Source: a virus. From it: 22,728 nt of DNA. Below are positions 1-7,822 of the stretch, one piece after another. The notes under the pieces were generated by a model. It had not been told where the DNA came from. It saw only the letters and a list, made by a program, of their open reading frames with translations, and made no database searches. Every line of letters starts with the position of its first letter. Within the stretch, counting starts at the first letter, position 1. The position numbers and the translations under genes were made by a program. The DNA is taken from the IMG/VR virus record IMGVR_UViG_3300028597_000078, positions 1-22,728 of that record; one strand, 5' to 3'.

Positions 1-351
1 GTTGTTCTCTACCGTGTTTTGCCAGTAACCGCTGGAATCCGCCTTTAAAAGTAGCGCACCCTTTGGATACCCACCGATTGCAGCGGAAAATGCCGAATCG
101 TACTTGAACATACCTCCAGCCGACTGCCATTGCTGGATTATGGTGATGGCATAGAGTATGCCGTTCATGTCCGTGCCGAATGGAGGCTTACCGCCAGCTG
201 CAAGCGGCGTTCTGGTCAGCGGCGGGAATCCGTCCTCATAAGATGCCCTAGCATCCTCAATCCCGATCTGCGAATCTACGGGTATCGTTGCCTTTTGCCC
301 AGAGTCTGCAAACGGTACGGATATCTTGCTAGGAGAATTGCTAGACTGCAT
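1..351 (-). CDS. Tail fibre protein, N-terminal part (runs off the window)
   Basis: This is an open frame of 117 codons with no stop before the left edge. It starts at ATG 351 with a GGAG ribosome site 6 bases upstream and overlaps the preceding DUF2612 gene by 11 bases. The N-terminus has the pattern of phage tail-fibre attachment domains: an early VPFADSGQKATIP stretch, then DGFPPLTRTPLAAGGKPPFG, a DMNGILYAIT segment and IGGYPKGALLL followed by a W at the start of the next strand. Such proteins sit on the baseplate and carry receptor-binding domains at the C-terminus, which is outside the window. Position at the end of the baseplate cluster fits. Receptor specificity cannot be judged. Confidence 0.85.
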   Translation of the reverse strand, partial: MQSSNSPSKISVPFADSGQKATIPVDSQIGIEDARASYEDGFPPLTRTPLAAGGKPPFGTDMNGILYAITIIQQWQSAGGMFKYDSAFSAAIGGYPKGALLLKADSSGYWQNTVENN

Positions 352-1075
352 TTATCACTCCATCGTCTCCAAAGAAGACGCCATGATCGAATGGTTGCCA
401 TGTCTCAGCTTCGGCAAAGCCGAATGTGCCACCGACATCAACTTGGACAATGGTCAATTTTACACCGGCAGGCCTGGGAATTACACCTGAGTATACCGCA
501 AGCGTCTTCTCGACGGGTGTCAGCTGAAACTCAAATACAAAGCTTAGGTCCATCAGATTACTGGTTGTCGCGTAGCATCTGCGCGAGTCGCTGCCATCAA
601 AAAGGAATCTTAATGCCTTGTTTAGGCTAGGCATTGTGCAGTCGGATATGTTCGAAAGGGCTTTTGCGAGTATGAGCTTTCGGTAGGCGTCATCGCTCAG
701 GGTAATAGTTTCTGTAGCCTGAATCCCTTCGTAAAACGGGGCATCATCAAACGGAGTGATTCGGTCGTCAGTGGCTGACGCTGGCGGCACGCCGACAACA
801 AATGCTATTGGATTAACGATCACCGGCCCAGGTGGCGGGATGACCCCGGATGATCCTGACCATGCCTCGTAATAGCCGAAGGTTGTATCGGTAAACTCAG
901 TGATGACATTGCGTCCGATAACAACTATGCGCCCCCATATATCCAGGCCGAACCCATTGGCCGTGTCCACGTTCCAGACATTTGTGTAAAACTGATCTTC
1001 CCAGCCGGTCGCAAAATAGCTAGATCGGTCAGCGACCAAGGTCTGTATTACGGGTGATGCAGCATACTGCCTCAT
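341..1075 (-). CDS. DUF2612-type tail/baseplate protein
   Basis: The protein has 244 residues. An N-terminal helical part (LVADRSSYFATGWEDQFYTN, then a GLDIWGRIVVIGR segment), a middle ITLSDDAYRKLILAKALSN helix and a C-terminal beta-rich part are the usual arrangement of DUF2612 proteins. These are found between baseplate J and the tail fibre in myophages with a DUF3383 sheath. The role is probably that of a baseplate periphery or fibre-connecting protein, comparable to gpI of P2; this is inferred from position. The start ATG overlaps the stop of the baseplate J gene as ATGA, which suggests translational coupling. The stop overlaps the fibre start by 11 bases. Confidence 0.8.
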   Translation of the reverse strand: MRQYAASPVIQTLVADRSSYFATGWEDQFYTNVWNVDTANGFGLDIWGRIVVIGRNVITEFTDTTFGYYEAWSGSSGVIPPPGPVIVNPIAFVVGVPPASATDDRITPFDDAPFYEGIQATETITLSDDAYRKLILAKALSNISDCTMPSLNKALRFLFDGSDSRRCYATTSNLMDLSFVFEFQLTPVEKTLAVYSGVIPRPAGVKLTIVQVDVGGTFGFAEAETWQPFDHGVFFGDDGVINAV

Positions 1076-2280
1076 ACGATCACCACGGTGATATCGGACT
1101 CCGTGACGGTCGGCTCTTGATCAATCCCTACATTGAGGGAGTCAAGGTTTGCGGTCACCGTACCGACCTTGATGCCAATAATGGATACGGCTGTGGATAT
1201 GGATGAGATCGGGCCGTAATAGCTCGATGCAAAAATCTGGCCACCCATGCGGGCGCGCTGGGCGCCATTTGTGCCGGCCAGGGTGGCGATAACTTCTTGC
1301 TTTGCCAGATCCTCAATGTTGGATGGCAGGCCGGGCGTATTTGCGATAGTGATAAGGAATTTGACTGGTAGACTGTCAGGCCGGTTGAACTGGTAGACGT
1401 AAACTGGCTGCGGGTAGGAATAATCAGTATCTGGCACGTTTACCGAGGTATTGCCGGTCATGCCGCATCCGGCATCCTTCCTGGACTGGATAGCCGCAGC
1501 AATATCGTCATCCAGGCCGCCAACTACGCCGATATAGATGCTGTGCGCTGGAATCGGATAATTTGTTGCTCCATACAGAATCTGGCTATTGGTGTAGTTG
1601 TCATAAACGAAGCAATCAATCACTCCGTCCACGGAGAAGACTGCGGCGCGTATTGCTGCTGGAGTGCCATGGGCGCCCCTTGCGACGCTTAGCTGACGGC
1701 GCAGCTCATAGTCAGCCCTGCTCTCTACGTTTGACCCAACAATGGCTGGCGAGAGATTGGTTATCGCATCCCAGCCAGGGACAAGCTGCGCGATTCTGGT
1801 TAGCGTGCCAATGCCCAGCTGAATAGGCCCGGTGGTTACGCAGGCAAATTGGCCATTAGCCGTCCCGCCAATCGGAAAGGTAACATCTCCGGTCGAACTC
1901 CAAAGGTTGCCGTCATCGTCTTCTGCCAGTGATCCTGCTGGAACCGTGGTATTGGGCTGCCCAGTCATTAGCGCGGTCACGACACTGGACGTGGCGCCTT
2001 TGCGGTCAAGGAAATAAATCCTACCGACCCCATCCTGCATGCGCCCCTCTGATGTCGCCGGATCTACTTGCGAGATCATGTAGGCAATTGCAGCATTGGA
2101 ATCGCGGATATTGTCCGTGAGCTTATCGGCCAAATAGGCTTGTGGCGTCGATGGCGTAACAATGTCCAGATCTCCGCCAAACGCCTCGTTCATATCCTCA
2201 AGAATGCCTTGGCGGATATCTACGGATTCCGGAACAACAACTCCGGTTGGCAAAATCTCCAGTGGCGGTACGTTAGACAT
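1072..2280 (-). CDS. Baseplate J-like wedge protein (T4 gp6-like)
   Basis: The protein has 402 residues. It has the usual start of Baseplate_J proteins: a helical N-terminus (VDIRQGILEDMNEAFGG), LADKLTDNIRD, a beta segment with VPAGSLAEDDDGNLWSSTGD, and RADYELRRQLSVARGAHGTP followed by a VFSVDGVIDCFVYDN segment. In related phages this protein builds the ring of wedges that surrounds the hub and triggers sheath contraction. It lies between the gp25-like gene (8-base overlap) and the DUF2612 gene (ATGA overlap), which is the standard order. Length is normal and no defect was seen. Confidence 0.9.
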   Translation of the reverse strand: MSNVPPLEILPTGVVVPESVDIRQGILEDMNEAFGGDLDIVTPSTPQAYLADKLTDNIRDSNAAIAYMISQVDPATSEGRMQDGVGRIYFLDRKGATSSVVTALMTGQPNTTVPAGSLAEDDDGNLWSSTGDVTFPIGGTANGQFACVTTGPIQLGIGTLTRIAQLVPGWDAITNLSPAIVGSNVESRADYELRRQLSVARGAHGTPAAIRAAVFSVDGVIDCFVYDNYTNSQILYGATNYPIPAHSIYIGVVGGLDDDIAAAIQSRKDAGCGMTGNTSVNVPDTDYSYPQPVYVYQFNRPDSLPVKFLITIANTPGLPSNIEDLAKQEVIATLAGTNGAQRARMGGQIFASSYYGPISSISTAVSIIGIKVGTVTANLDSLNVGIDQEPTVTESDITVVIV

Positions 2281-2614
2281 TGATCACGGTTCCGTCGTCA
2301 AGCGTGCATTGGATTTGGCCGCTAAGGCCACGATTTGCGTATTGTAGTACCGCAGTCGCAGAAGCGATACCTGGCACTGTTTTTGCCTCGGTCTCAAATA
2401 ACCCGTACAGGACTCGCGGTGGCGGCTGCTGGCCAAGAACGTCAGTCTCGTATGGTATGCCTCTGTCAGTGTTGAAAGGCGCCTCCCCCTTCCATAGCCG
2501 GCAGGCATTCGCCACGGATTGAGCGCGCTCATAAGGAGCTGTCGCTATGGCTATGCTACGGCTGGCGTCGAGAGCCAAATCCCAGCTGTCTGGGTCAAGG
2601 TATAGCGTCGACAT
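2273..2614 (-). CDS. Baseplate wedge protein, gp25/gpW-like
   Basis: The protein has 113 residues. The pattern is that of small phage wedge proteins related to T4 gp25: an early SRSIAIATAPYERAQSVANA helix, then WKGEAPFNTDRGIPYETDVLG, then VPGIASATAVLQY and a C-terminal beta hairpin. T4 gp25 links the baseplate wedge to the first sheath ring. The start overlaps the spike gene stop as TAATG and the end overlaps the baseplate J gene by 8 bases. Some databases label this group phage GP46 family. Family assignment is by pattern and gene order. Confidence 0.8.
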   Translation of the reverse strand: MSTLYLDPDSWDLALDASRSIAIATAPYERAQSVANACRLWKGEAPFNTDRGIPYETDVLGQQPPPRVLYGLFETEAKTVPGIASATAVLQYANRGLSGQIQCTLDDGTVINV

Positions 2615-3279
2615 TAGTTTGCCTCCGTAGCGACGGTAAGAACTGTTTCCGGCGTGAGCTGCACATTAGGTACTGGACCTGATCCATGCTGATGCGAGTT
2701 GTATAGCGGGATCAGCCGTTCATCAACCAACTTTCGCAGAGCGCCTTCAATGTTGCCGAGTTGCACCACTGGCGCGTCATTCTTGATTGAGGTTGGGCTA
2801 TGCAGCAGAATCCCGCCCTCTGTGAACTGGATGTACTGGGTTGGCGCGCCATTCAGGAAGCCACCGAAATACATGCAGTCCGAAAAGCTATACTGTCTTC
2901 GGCTGCCGGGCGGGGCTGATTGCCTGGCGTTCTTTACCGCGCTGATATCCCGACTGCAGAAGCTGGCCATACCGATGTCGCCAACCTCAGGATCGATGAC
3001 TACCGCATTGGCGCCGCCCTGAAGGCGGAAGTAGGGCACATTCGGGATGTCCGAGTGAGGAATGGCTTTGTCATTACCAGACACCTGATCAACCAATATG
3101 CGCACAGTGACGAAGCCAACCGGGTCAAGGCCTGTCGCCTGAACCGAGATCACGCGCACAGGCATGCTTGTGTTCAGCTTCGCCATCTGCTGGCGAATCA
3201 GGAACCTCATCTGGTTCCAGTCACCCTGTGCGGATGTAAGGTCCGTCTGACCGAAGTAGGGTGAATTGTCAGTTGCCAT
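2614..3279 (-). CDS. Baseplate central spike protein, Gp138-N/gpV-like
   Basis: The protein has 221 residues. The first half carries an OB-fold-type segment typical of Gp138 N-terminal domains: MPVRVISVQATGLDPVGFVTV, then IPNVPYFRLQGGANAVVIDP and VGDIGMASFCSRDISAVK, then PPGSRRQYSFSDCMYFGGFL. The second half is a short beta-helix-like region ending in SHQHG (H196, H198). The H-x-H pair fits the metal-binding spike tip known from P2 gpV and phi92 gp138. The trimer would sit under the hub and pierce the outer membrane. It lies between the hub and the gp25-like gene, with 1-base TAATG junctions on both sides. Confidence 0.85.
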   Translation of the reverse strand: MATDNSPYFGQTDLTSAQGDWNQMRFLIRQQMAKLNTSMPVRVISVQATGLDPVGFVTVRILVDQVSGNDKAIPHSDIPNVPYFRLQGGANAVVIDPEVGDIGMASFCSRDISAVKNARQSAPPGSRRQYSFSDCMYFGGFLNGAPTQYIQFTEGGILLHSPTSIKNDAPVVQLGNIEGALRKLVDERLIPLYNSHQHGSGPVPNVQLTPETVLTVATEAN

Positions 3280-4166
3280 TATCTCGCCCGAATGGTTACG
3301 TTCTCAGGGGTGGCGATGAAGTGTGTGAACCATGCGCCGCCAGGGAGCATCGCATCAAGTCGATGCGACATACTGATAATGTACCATTCGCCGTTACAGG
3401 CGGATATGTCGGATTCCATCAGGATTGGACAACCATGGAATGCGGCGGGATTGAACAGCGCAGTAAAAGCTACCCCGACATGAGTTTTGATTGGCCAGCC
3501 GACAAGGCCGGTGTTGAAATTGAAATTGATCCTATTCCCGCGCCTCGGCACGCCCATTGGGGCAATCGCAAGAACGCCCTGTTCTGGCTGATACCAATAT
3601 TGGATCCGCGCAGCTTCGGCCAGCTCCTGCACCTTACTTAGCGGGCTTCCAGCCAAGTACATATCGGTTACGGTGCTTTCAACTCCATTGTTCTCAAGCG
3701 CAACGCCAAGCTCTCGCGCTAGCCTGGACATGATTGCGCTGACTTTCTGCGCGCCAGGGAATGCATTTGGAGAAGCCACAGATAGCGAGCCGATCAGGCC
3801 TGAGCGTGCTTCGGCAACAAAGGCGACATCAGGTACTCCGGTGTAATCCGGCTGAGCTGTGTATATCTCGCCATGAAAAATGACTGTGAACTGCCCGTCA
3901 CCATCAGTCGCCTCCACCAGCATAACGTTGCGGTAGAAGTCCAGGTTCTGATAGTTGATCACGGTCAGCCGGTCCATTGTCAGCTGCTCAACGCCATAGA
4001 TGCGCAGCCTGCAAACGGCAAACTCATAGCCGCCAGGCGCATCAATCTCCACGCTAGTGCGATAATCCTCCAGCTGCACGGTATCGGGATTGCCTTCCTG
4101 AATGAAGGTGCCAGAAGCCAACTGGAAAGTGACCCTTAGGCGGCGTCGTTGAAAGCTAGAAGCCAT
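3279..4166 (-). CDS. Baseplate hub protein (gp27-like)
   Basis: The protein has 295 residues and is mostly beta-strand. The N-terminus (RRRLRVTFQLASGTF, then an RTSVEIDAPGG segment) and the later blocks IMSRLARELGVALENNG, SKVQELAEAARIQYWYQPE and a C-terminal EWYIISMSHRLDAMLPGGAW segment match the order in phage baseplate hub proteins of the T4 gp27/P2 gpD type. The helper segment between domains resembles the part that loads the spike. The hub connects the tail tube to the spike. It overlaps the plug gene upstream by 31 bases and the spike gene downstream by 1 base. The exact family was not verified by search. Confidence 0.75.
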   Translation of the reverse strand: MASSFQRRRLRVTFQLASGTFIQEGNPDTVQLEDYRTSVEIDAPGGYEFAVCRLRIYGVEQLTMDRLTVINYQNLDFYRNVMLVEATDGDGQFTVIFHGEIYTAQPDYTGVPDVAFVAEARSGLIGSLSVASPNAFPGAQKVSAIMSRLARELGVALENNGVESTVTDMYLAGSPLSKVQELAEAARIQYWYQPEQGVLAIAPMGVPRRGNRINFNFNTGLVGWPIKTHVGVAFTALFNPAAFHGCPILMESDISACNGEWYIISMSHRLDAMLPGGAWFTHFIATPENVTIRAR

Positions 4167-4435
4167 CGAGTACCCCAGCCAGTGAATTGTGGGGCTTCGT
4201 CGCCCTGAGTGTCGATTGCGGCCAGGTCGCCAATGAATCCAGCGTACCCAGCGCGGATGATAGCTGAGCGGTTCACTATCAGAACATTCTGGCAGATTAC
4301 GTCACCGTTGACGCTCAGGCTCAAATATTGGCGATTCCCGATCAGCCTGATATCAATTATGCACGGCTGTCCGGCAAGAATGACGTTGATCGACTGCGAA
4401 GGAACTGCCTTCAATGGAATGGTGGCTATTGCCAT
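4136..4435 (-). CDS. Baseplate plug protein (Pam3 gp18-like)
   Basis: The protein has 99 residues. It begins IATIPLKAVPSQSINVILAG, continues with GQPCIIDIRLIGN and ends with GWGTRWLLAFND. The opening PL-x-x-x-PSQ motif and the closing G-x-G-x-R-W/Y-x-L motif are typical of the small plug proteins that sit in simplified myophage baseplates, between the Dit-like and hub genes. A strong AGGAGG ribosome site lies 9 bases before ATG 4435. The start overlaps the Dit-like gene by 10 bases and the stop overlaps the hub by 31 bases. The function is taken from the family and context. Confidence 0.7.
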   Translation of the reverse strand: MAIATIPLKAVPSQSINVILAGQPCIIDIRLIGNRQYLSLSVNGDVICQNVLIVNRSAIIRAGYAGFIGDLAAIDTQGDEAPQFTGWGTRWLLAFNDAA

Positions 4436-5028
4436 GACACCGGGCCTCCTGCCGAGTTGGGCGCCGAGCTGATCGGGTTTACGCGAGCGGTTGGCGTTGT
4501 TGGCTGGTCCTGATCGTCCTCAATGCGAGTCGTACTGTATTGCGCCGCGATCTGCCTGACCTCCTGCCACAGGGTGTCGACAGTGATCATTGCGGCACCG
4601 GAGCGCGCTGAGCGCGATAGCCGATAACTTACAAGCGTCATGCTTGAATAGCGCGATTCAGGCGTAAGGATATCAAATAGAGTGGTATCAGCCTTGTTCG
4701 CCTCAAGCCACTGCAGAAGCTCAAGGCGACTAGTTTCGCTGCCATCCTTCGTCACGCGCAGTGTGATGAAATTTGGATTCGCCACCTTGTTGTAGCTGAC
4801 GAAGCTGCCGGTCTGGATCGGGTAATCAGATACGCGGGAGTCGGCAGAAATATCGACCTCGACCACGCTGCTCAACTCGATGGCCCTGTTAGTGGTCCCG
4901 CTTTCAAATACGCCCCAAATTGCGCCAGGAAATAGGAGATCCCACAGATCGGAAATAATATTGCCGAGCAACGTAATAGCTGTGCGCTTGACGATGCCAT
5001 TTAGGAGATTTGGCGCTCCAAACATCAT
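4426..5028 (-). CDS. Dit-like tail/baseplate protein
   Basis: The protein has 200 residues. A hydrophobic N-terminal part (IVKRTAITLLGNIISDLWDL) precedes a beta domain with VVEVDISADSRVSDYPIQTG and SFVSYNKVANPNFITLRV, then a helix with RLELLQWLEANKADTTLFDI and a TPESRYSSMTLVSYRLSRSA block, and a low-complexity T/P/S-rich tail. The SDYPI-x-x-GSF-x-SYNKV motif is characteristic of Dit-like phage tail proteins, which cap the tube and dock the hub. The ATG overlaps the tape measure stop. Either ATG 5028 or ATG 5025 could be used; a GGAG site lies 4 and 7 bases upstream respectively, which slightly favours the second. Confidence 0.75.
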   Translation of the reverse strand: MMFGAPNLLNGIVKRTAITLLGNIISDLWDLLFPGAIWGVFESGTTNRAIELSSVVEVDISADSRVSDYPIQTGSFVSYNKVANPNFITLRVTKDGSETSRLELLQWLEANKADTTLFDILTPESRYSSMTLVSYRLSRSARSGAAMITVDTLWQEVRQIAAQYSTTRIEDDQDQPTTPTARVNPISSAPNSAGGPVSWQ

Positions 5029-6752
5029 TGAACTCCGGTGTCGGCCTGGCGGACCATCGCGCCGCGAATATCGCGAGCTATGCCATTGGCGTCTGTCGCC
5101 TGAGTATACACTTTCACCTCGCCAATGGTGACGCTGCTACCTTGCTGCGCTGCGCCAGGTACGCCGGCCATGGTTAGGCCGGTCATGACTTGCTGGTCAG
5201 ATAGGAACGAGCGGCCAGCCTCATGGCGACTAATGCCCTGGATCAACCCTGAGAGTACCTGCGGGTCATTCAGATCAAGCTGCTGATTGGCCGAAACCTT
5301 GAGCCGATTGACCATTGCGTTGATATAAGCTGAGGTGTTGTTTTCGCTGGCTGGCGCATACTTGCCGATGATCTCCTCAATGGTATCGATTCCGCGAGAG
5401 CCGTAAAGCTGGAGCTGGCGAGCGAGGGCGGCAACGCCTTCCTCGGTGCTGCCGAATTTAGCGAAGCGCCCTTCGCCATCCTCTCGGGTTGCTCCGCGCT
5501 GGCCACGGAACTCCAGATTGCCTGGGTTATTGTTGCGTTCTGCGCGGGATAGTCGGCGCTCGGGCATCTGGCCGCTCGCCTGGATCTGATCTGCACGTTC
5601 CTGCACTTCCTGTTCGGTGACTGGCCCGCCGATCCATTTACGCCACCACTGATTGCCAAGCTGAGTGCGAGCCAGGGCGACAGCGGCGTCACGGTTGCCG
5701 CTTTGCGCTTGCGCCTGCTGAGCCTTGGCTTGCTTAGATGATTCGGATTCGTCGCCACGAAGAAGCAATGCAGCCGCAGCGGCTCCTCCGAGCGCGCCAG
5801 CCAGCTTTGTGATGCCAGAGATAACGCCGGCACCGCCGAGCAGTCGCAGCGTTGCCAGGCAGGCTAACAATGTCGTTGACCACCCATCCGTGGCCTTGTC
5901 CAGCTCTACGAACTCGTTCGCCAGCATAACGAGCACAGGGACAGCCTCGGCAGCCAGCCGCTCAAAGATCCGCGCCATCTGCTCAAGCGCAGGCAGCGCC
6001 TTGATGACTAGCTCCTGGGTGGTCCGCTCAATGTTGAGCTTGACTCGCTCCCATTTCTCCTGGGCTTCGCGAGCAGCCTTTGCATCAGCATCCGAATAAG
6101 CCTTCTGCGCAGTCAGTAGGCGCTCAATTTCACCGCGATTCTTGAGCAGCAGATTTGCCGTGCCATCATCGATGCCCAGCAACTTCATGAAGTTGTACTG
6201 ATCACCTTTCGGGATCTTGGTCTTCACGGCATCGCTGATATCGAGGAGGATTTGTTCTAGCGGCTTGGCCTTGCCATTGGCGTCTGCCAGGGATACACCG
6301 AGCGACTGCAGGTAGGGGAGGATGCCGGTTGTGCCAGTCAGCCGCAGCTCAGTCAGTGCGCCACTCAGGCCCTGCATGGTGCCCATCAGGCCTTCAGCAG
6401 TACCGCCAGACTGGCGCACAGCTCCTTGCCAGCGGGATAGGCGATCAGCACTAGTGCCGAGATATCCGGCCATGCGATCAAGCTGGGCGCCGGTCTGGAT
6501 GATGGTGCGAGTGAAATCGGAGAGGCCGCGACCAACAGTGATTACGGCGAAGAATTTTACTGCAGCCTTTTCTAGCTGGCCGAAGAACTCGGCAGCACGC
6601 TTGCCGTTAGCGGAAATATCGCGGGCAGTCTTGTCGGTCGTCTTACGGGTGGCATCAAGCTCCTGGCCGACCTCCTTTGTGCCTTTTTGGAAGTCCGACG
6701 AATCAAGGCCAAGCTTGACTACCAAGCTGTCAATCGTGGTTTCGGCCATCAT
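5025..6752 (-). CDS. Tail tape measure protein with C-terminal muralytic-type domain
   Basis: The protein has 575 residues, short for a tape measure. The N-terminus (DSLVVKLGLDSSDFQKGTKE) is the common tape measure start. A long helical region follows, with a hydrophobic stretch at about 292-332. The C-terminal part, residues about 400-515, has NNNPGN at 407-412, then GRFAKFGSTEEGVAALARQL and IDTIEEIIGKYAPASEN. This layout is known from virion-associated peptidoglycan-degrading proteins of the NNPGN type (often called structural protein P5 or lysozyme-like). The protein would set tail length, then help DNA cross the periplasm. It starts at ATG 6752 or 6749, overlapping the stop of the frameshifted chaperone. 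Confidence 0.85.
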   Translation of the reverse strand: MMAETTIDSLVVKLGLDSSDFQKGTKEVGQELDATRKTTDKTARDISANGKRAAEFFGQLEKAAVKFFAVITVGRGLSDFTRTIIQTGAQLDRMAGYLGTSADRLSRWQGAVRQSGGTAEGLMGTMQGLSGALTELRLTGTTGILPYLQSLGVSLADANGKAKPLEQILLDISDAVKTKIPKGDQYNFMKLLGIDDGTANLLLKNRGEIERLLTAQKAYSDADAKAAREAQEKWERVKLNIERTTQELVIKALPALEQMARIFERLAAEAVPVLVMLANEFVELDKATDGWSTTLLACLATLRLLGGAGVISGITKLAGALGGAAAAALLLRGDESESSKQAKAQQAQAQSGNRDAAVALARTQLGNQWWRKWIGGPVTEQEVQERADQIQASGQMPERRLSRAERNNNPGNLEFRGQRGATREDGEGRFAKFGSTEEGVAALARQLQLYGSRGIDTIEEIIGKYAPASENNTSAYINAMVNRLKVSANQQLDLNDPQVLSGLIQGISRHEAGRSFLSDQQVMTGLTMAGVPGAAQQGSSVTIGEVKVYTQATDANGIARDIRGAMVRQADTGVQ

Positions 6753-7344
6753 TCATCCCCGCGAAGAATTGGTGCGTTGTAGGCGTCGATCTGGTGAATC
6801 TCCAGCATCCGGTAAGCATCTTGCGCCCCGTACACTGTCTGCAGCTCATGAAGCGTGGCCAGCCGAGCAGATACCAGTGAAGCAATAATGCCGGGGTTAT
6901 TGGCGTATGACACCAACTTCCCGGCATTCTTACCTGGCGCTCTTATGCCCCAGTCTATTCGCCGCCACGCAAAGAAAAACCCGTGTGCAGCTCGAAGACT
7001 GCTTGGCGGAGGCGGAGGCGGGTGGATACTTCTTCAATGTCACCATCCAGAAGCTCGCGAGAGCCATTGCTAGGCAGGCTCATCTTCACGCAGCCCATCA
7101 TTTCTTCCATGAGCGGCTTAGCCATATTCCATGGAATGGAAGCCATGGCCTTGAAGCTTTGCGCTGCCAGTTGCGCCAGCGGGGCATTAAAATTCACCTC
7201 AGCATCGCCGCCGAGAATGCCTTGCAGTGCGCGGAATGCCCACCACTCAGCTTGCTCGGCTGCCATCTCGGTGATCAGATAGGACTTGCCATGGTCACGG
7301 CTATCCTTGTCGTCAATTGTTACCAAAGTCGTGCGTCGTGCCAT
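6749..7344 (-). CDS. Tail assembly chaperone, -1 frameshift fusion (G-T-type long form)
   Basis: This is the long product made if ribosomes slip back one base at the heptamer GGGTTTT (plus-strand 6976-6982). Translation follows 7344-6976 and then restarts its count at 6976, ending at TGA 6751-6749. The result would be 198 residues. After the slip the frame reads FFFAWRRIDWG and continues for 75 codons to a region with AQDAYRMLEIHQIDAYN, which looks like a genuine C-terminal domain of frameshifted tail chaperones. The stop overlaps the tape measure start, as expected for the lambda G/GT arrangement. The slip itself is inferred from the site and the open frame. Confidence 0.75.
6955..7344 (-). 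CDS. Tail assembly chaperone, short form (lambda gpG-like)
   Basis: The unshifted product has 129 residues and stops at TAG 6955. It has an early SRDHGKSYLITEMAAEQAEW block and WAFRALQGILGG, a common start for tail chaperones placed between the tube gene and the tape measure in DUF3383/DUF3277 phages. Chaperones of this kind coat the tape measure before tube polymerisation and are absent from the virion. The last codons contain the G GGT TTT slippery site in the correct phase, nine codons before the stop. The ribosome site is weak (AAGG about 10 bases upstream). Confidence 0.8.
   Translation of the reverse strand: MARRTTLVTIDDKDSRDHGKSYLITEMAAEQAEWWAFRALQGILGGDAEVNFNAPLAQLAAQSFKAMASIPWNMAKPLMEEMMGCVKMSLPSNGSRELLDGDIEEVSTRLRLRQAVFELHTGFSLRGGE
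6976..6982 (-). promoter_or_regulatory. Programmed -1 ribosomal frameshift site GGGTTTT
   Basis: Read on the minus strand the sequence is G GGT TTT in the zero frame of the short chaperone, which fits the X XXY YYZ rule for simultaneous slippage. It is followed by TCT TTG in the zero frame, and by TTC TTT GCG TGG in the -1 frame. The -1 frame stays open for 75 codons up to the tape measure start. Position, phase and the quality of the downstream frame make this a strong candidate. A stimulatory pseudoknot or upstream Shine-Dalgarno was not established. Confidence 0.75.
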
Positions 7345-7369
7345 CTGTCAAGCGCCTTATGGTTAGAGG

Positions 7370-7810
7370 TTAAGCCAGCGGGATAGTTGTTACGCTTTCC
7401 CACTCAATCTGGAACGTCATTGGCTGCAGAACGCGCTGAGCGTTGGCCATGGCGCTGATGTTGCGAAGAACGCCGCGAGCCAGGCTGTGGCTGTACTGGT
7501 TGCCAGGAAGCGTAATTACGCCGTTTAGCCGGAAGACGGTTCGGGCGGCATCTTGGGCGCCGACGATGGCGTTAAAGATTGGTCTGGATGGACTGTCCGG
7601 CTGTAGGGTGATGGTTTGCGGATAGCTTCGCGGCACCCAACCAGCAGACAGCTTGCCGTCAACGCCAAGCGACGTTTCGGCGGTGTCCACGTTATCCATG
7701 GCAAACGCAGCATCAGCTGCGTAACCTTCCAACTGGAAGTTTGCCAGTGCAAAGTCCGCCGACGAAATAATGAATACCGAGTCGGCGGAAGTAATCAGGC
7801 GTTCGGCCAT
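7370..7810 (-). CDS. Tail tube protein (DUF3277)
   Basis: The protein has 146 residues and is nearly all beta-strand. The start MAERLITSADSVFIISS, a central DGKLSAGWVPRSYPQTITLQ block, then SPSRPIFNAIVGAQ and the end MTFQIEWESVTTIPLA fit the DUF3277 family found directly downstream of DUF3383 sheath genes. It would stack as hexamers to form the inner tube of the contractile tail. An AAGGAG ribosome site lies 8 bases before ATG 7810. It follows the sheath gene by 12 bases, in the order expected. Confidence 0.85.
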   Translation of the reverse strand: MAERLITSADSVFIISSADFALANFQLEGYAADAAFAMDNVDTAETSLGVDGKLSAGWVPRSYPQTITLQPDSPSRPIFNAIVGAQDAARTVFRLNGVITLPGNQYSHSLARGVLRNISAMANAQRVLQPMTFQIEWESVTTIPLA

Positions 7811-7822
7811 TTGGTCGGCTCC

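Noticed and set aside
6730-6927. Minus-strand 65-codon ORF before the tape measure
   Set aside because: It is tryptophan- and cysteine-rich and unlike any tail protein, while the overlapping -1 frame reached from GGGTTTT reads as a proper chaperone domain and stops on the tape measure start.
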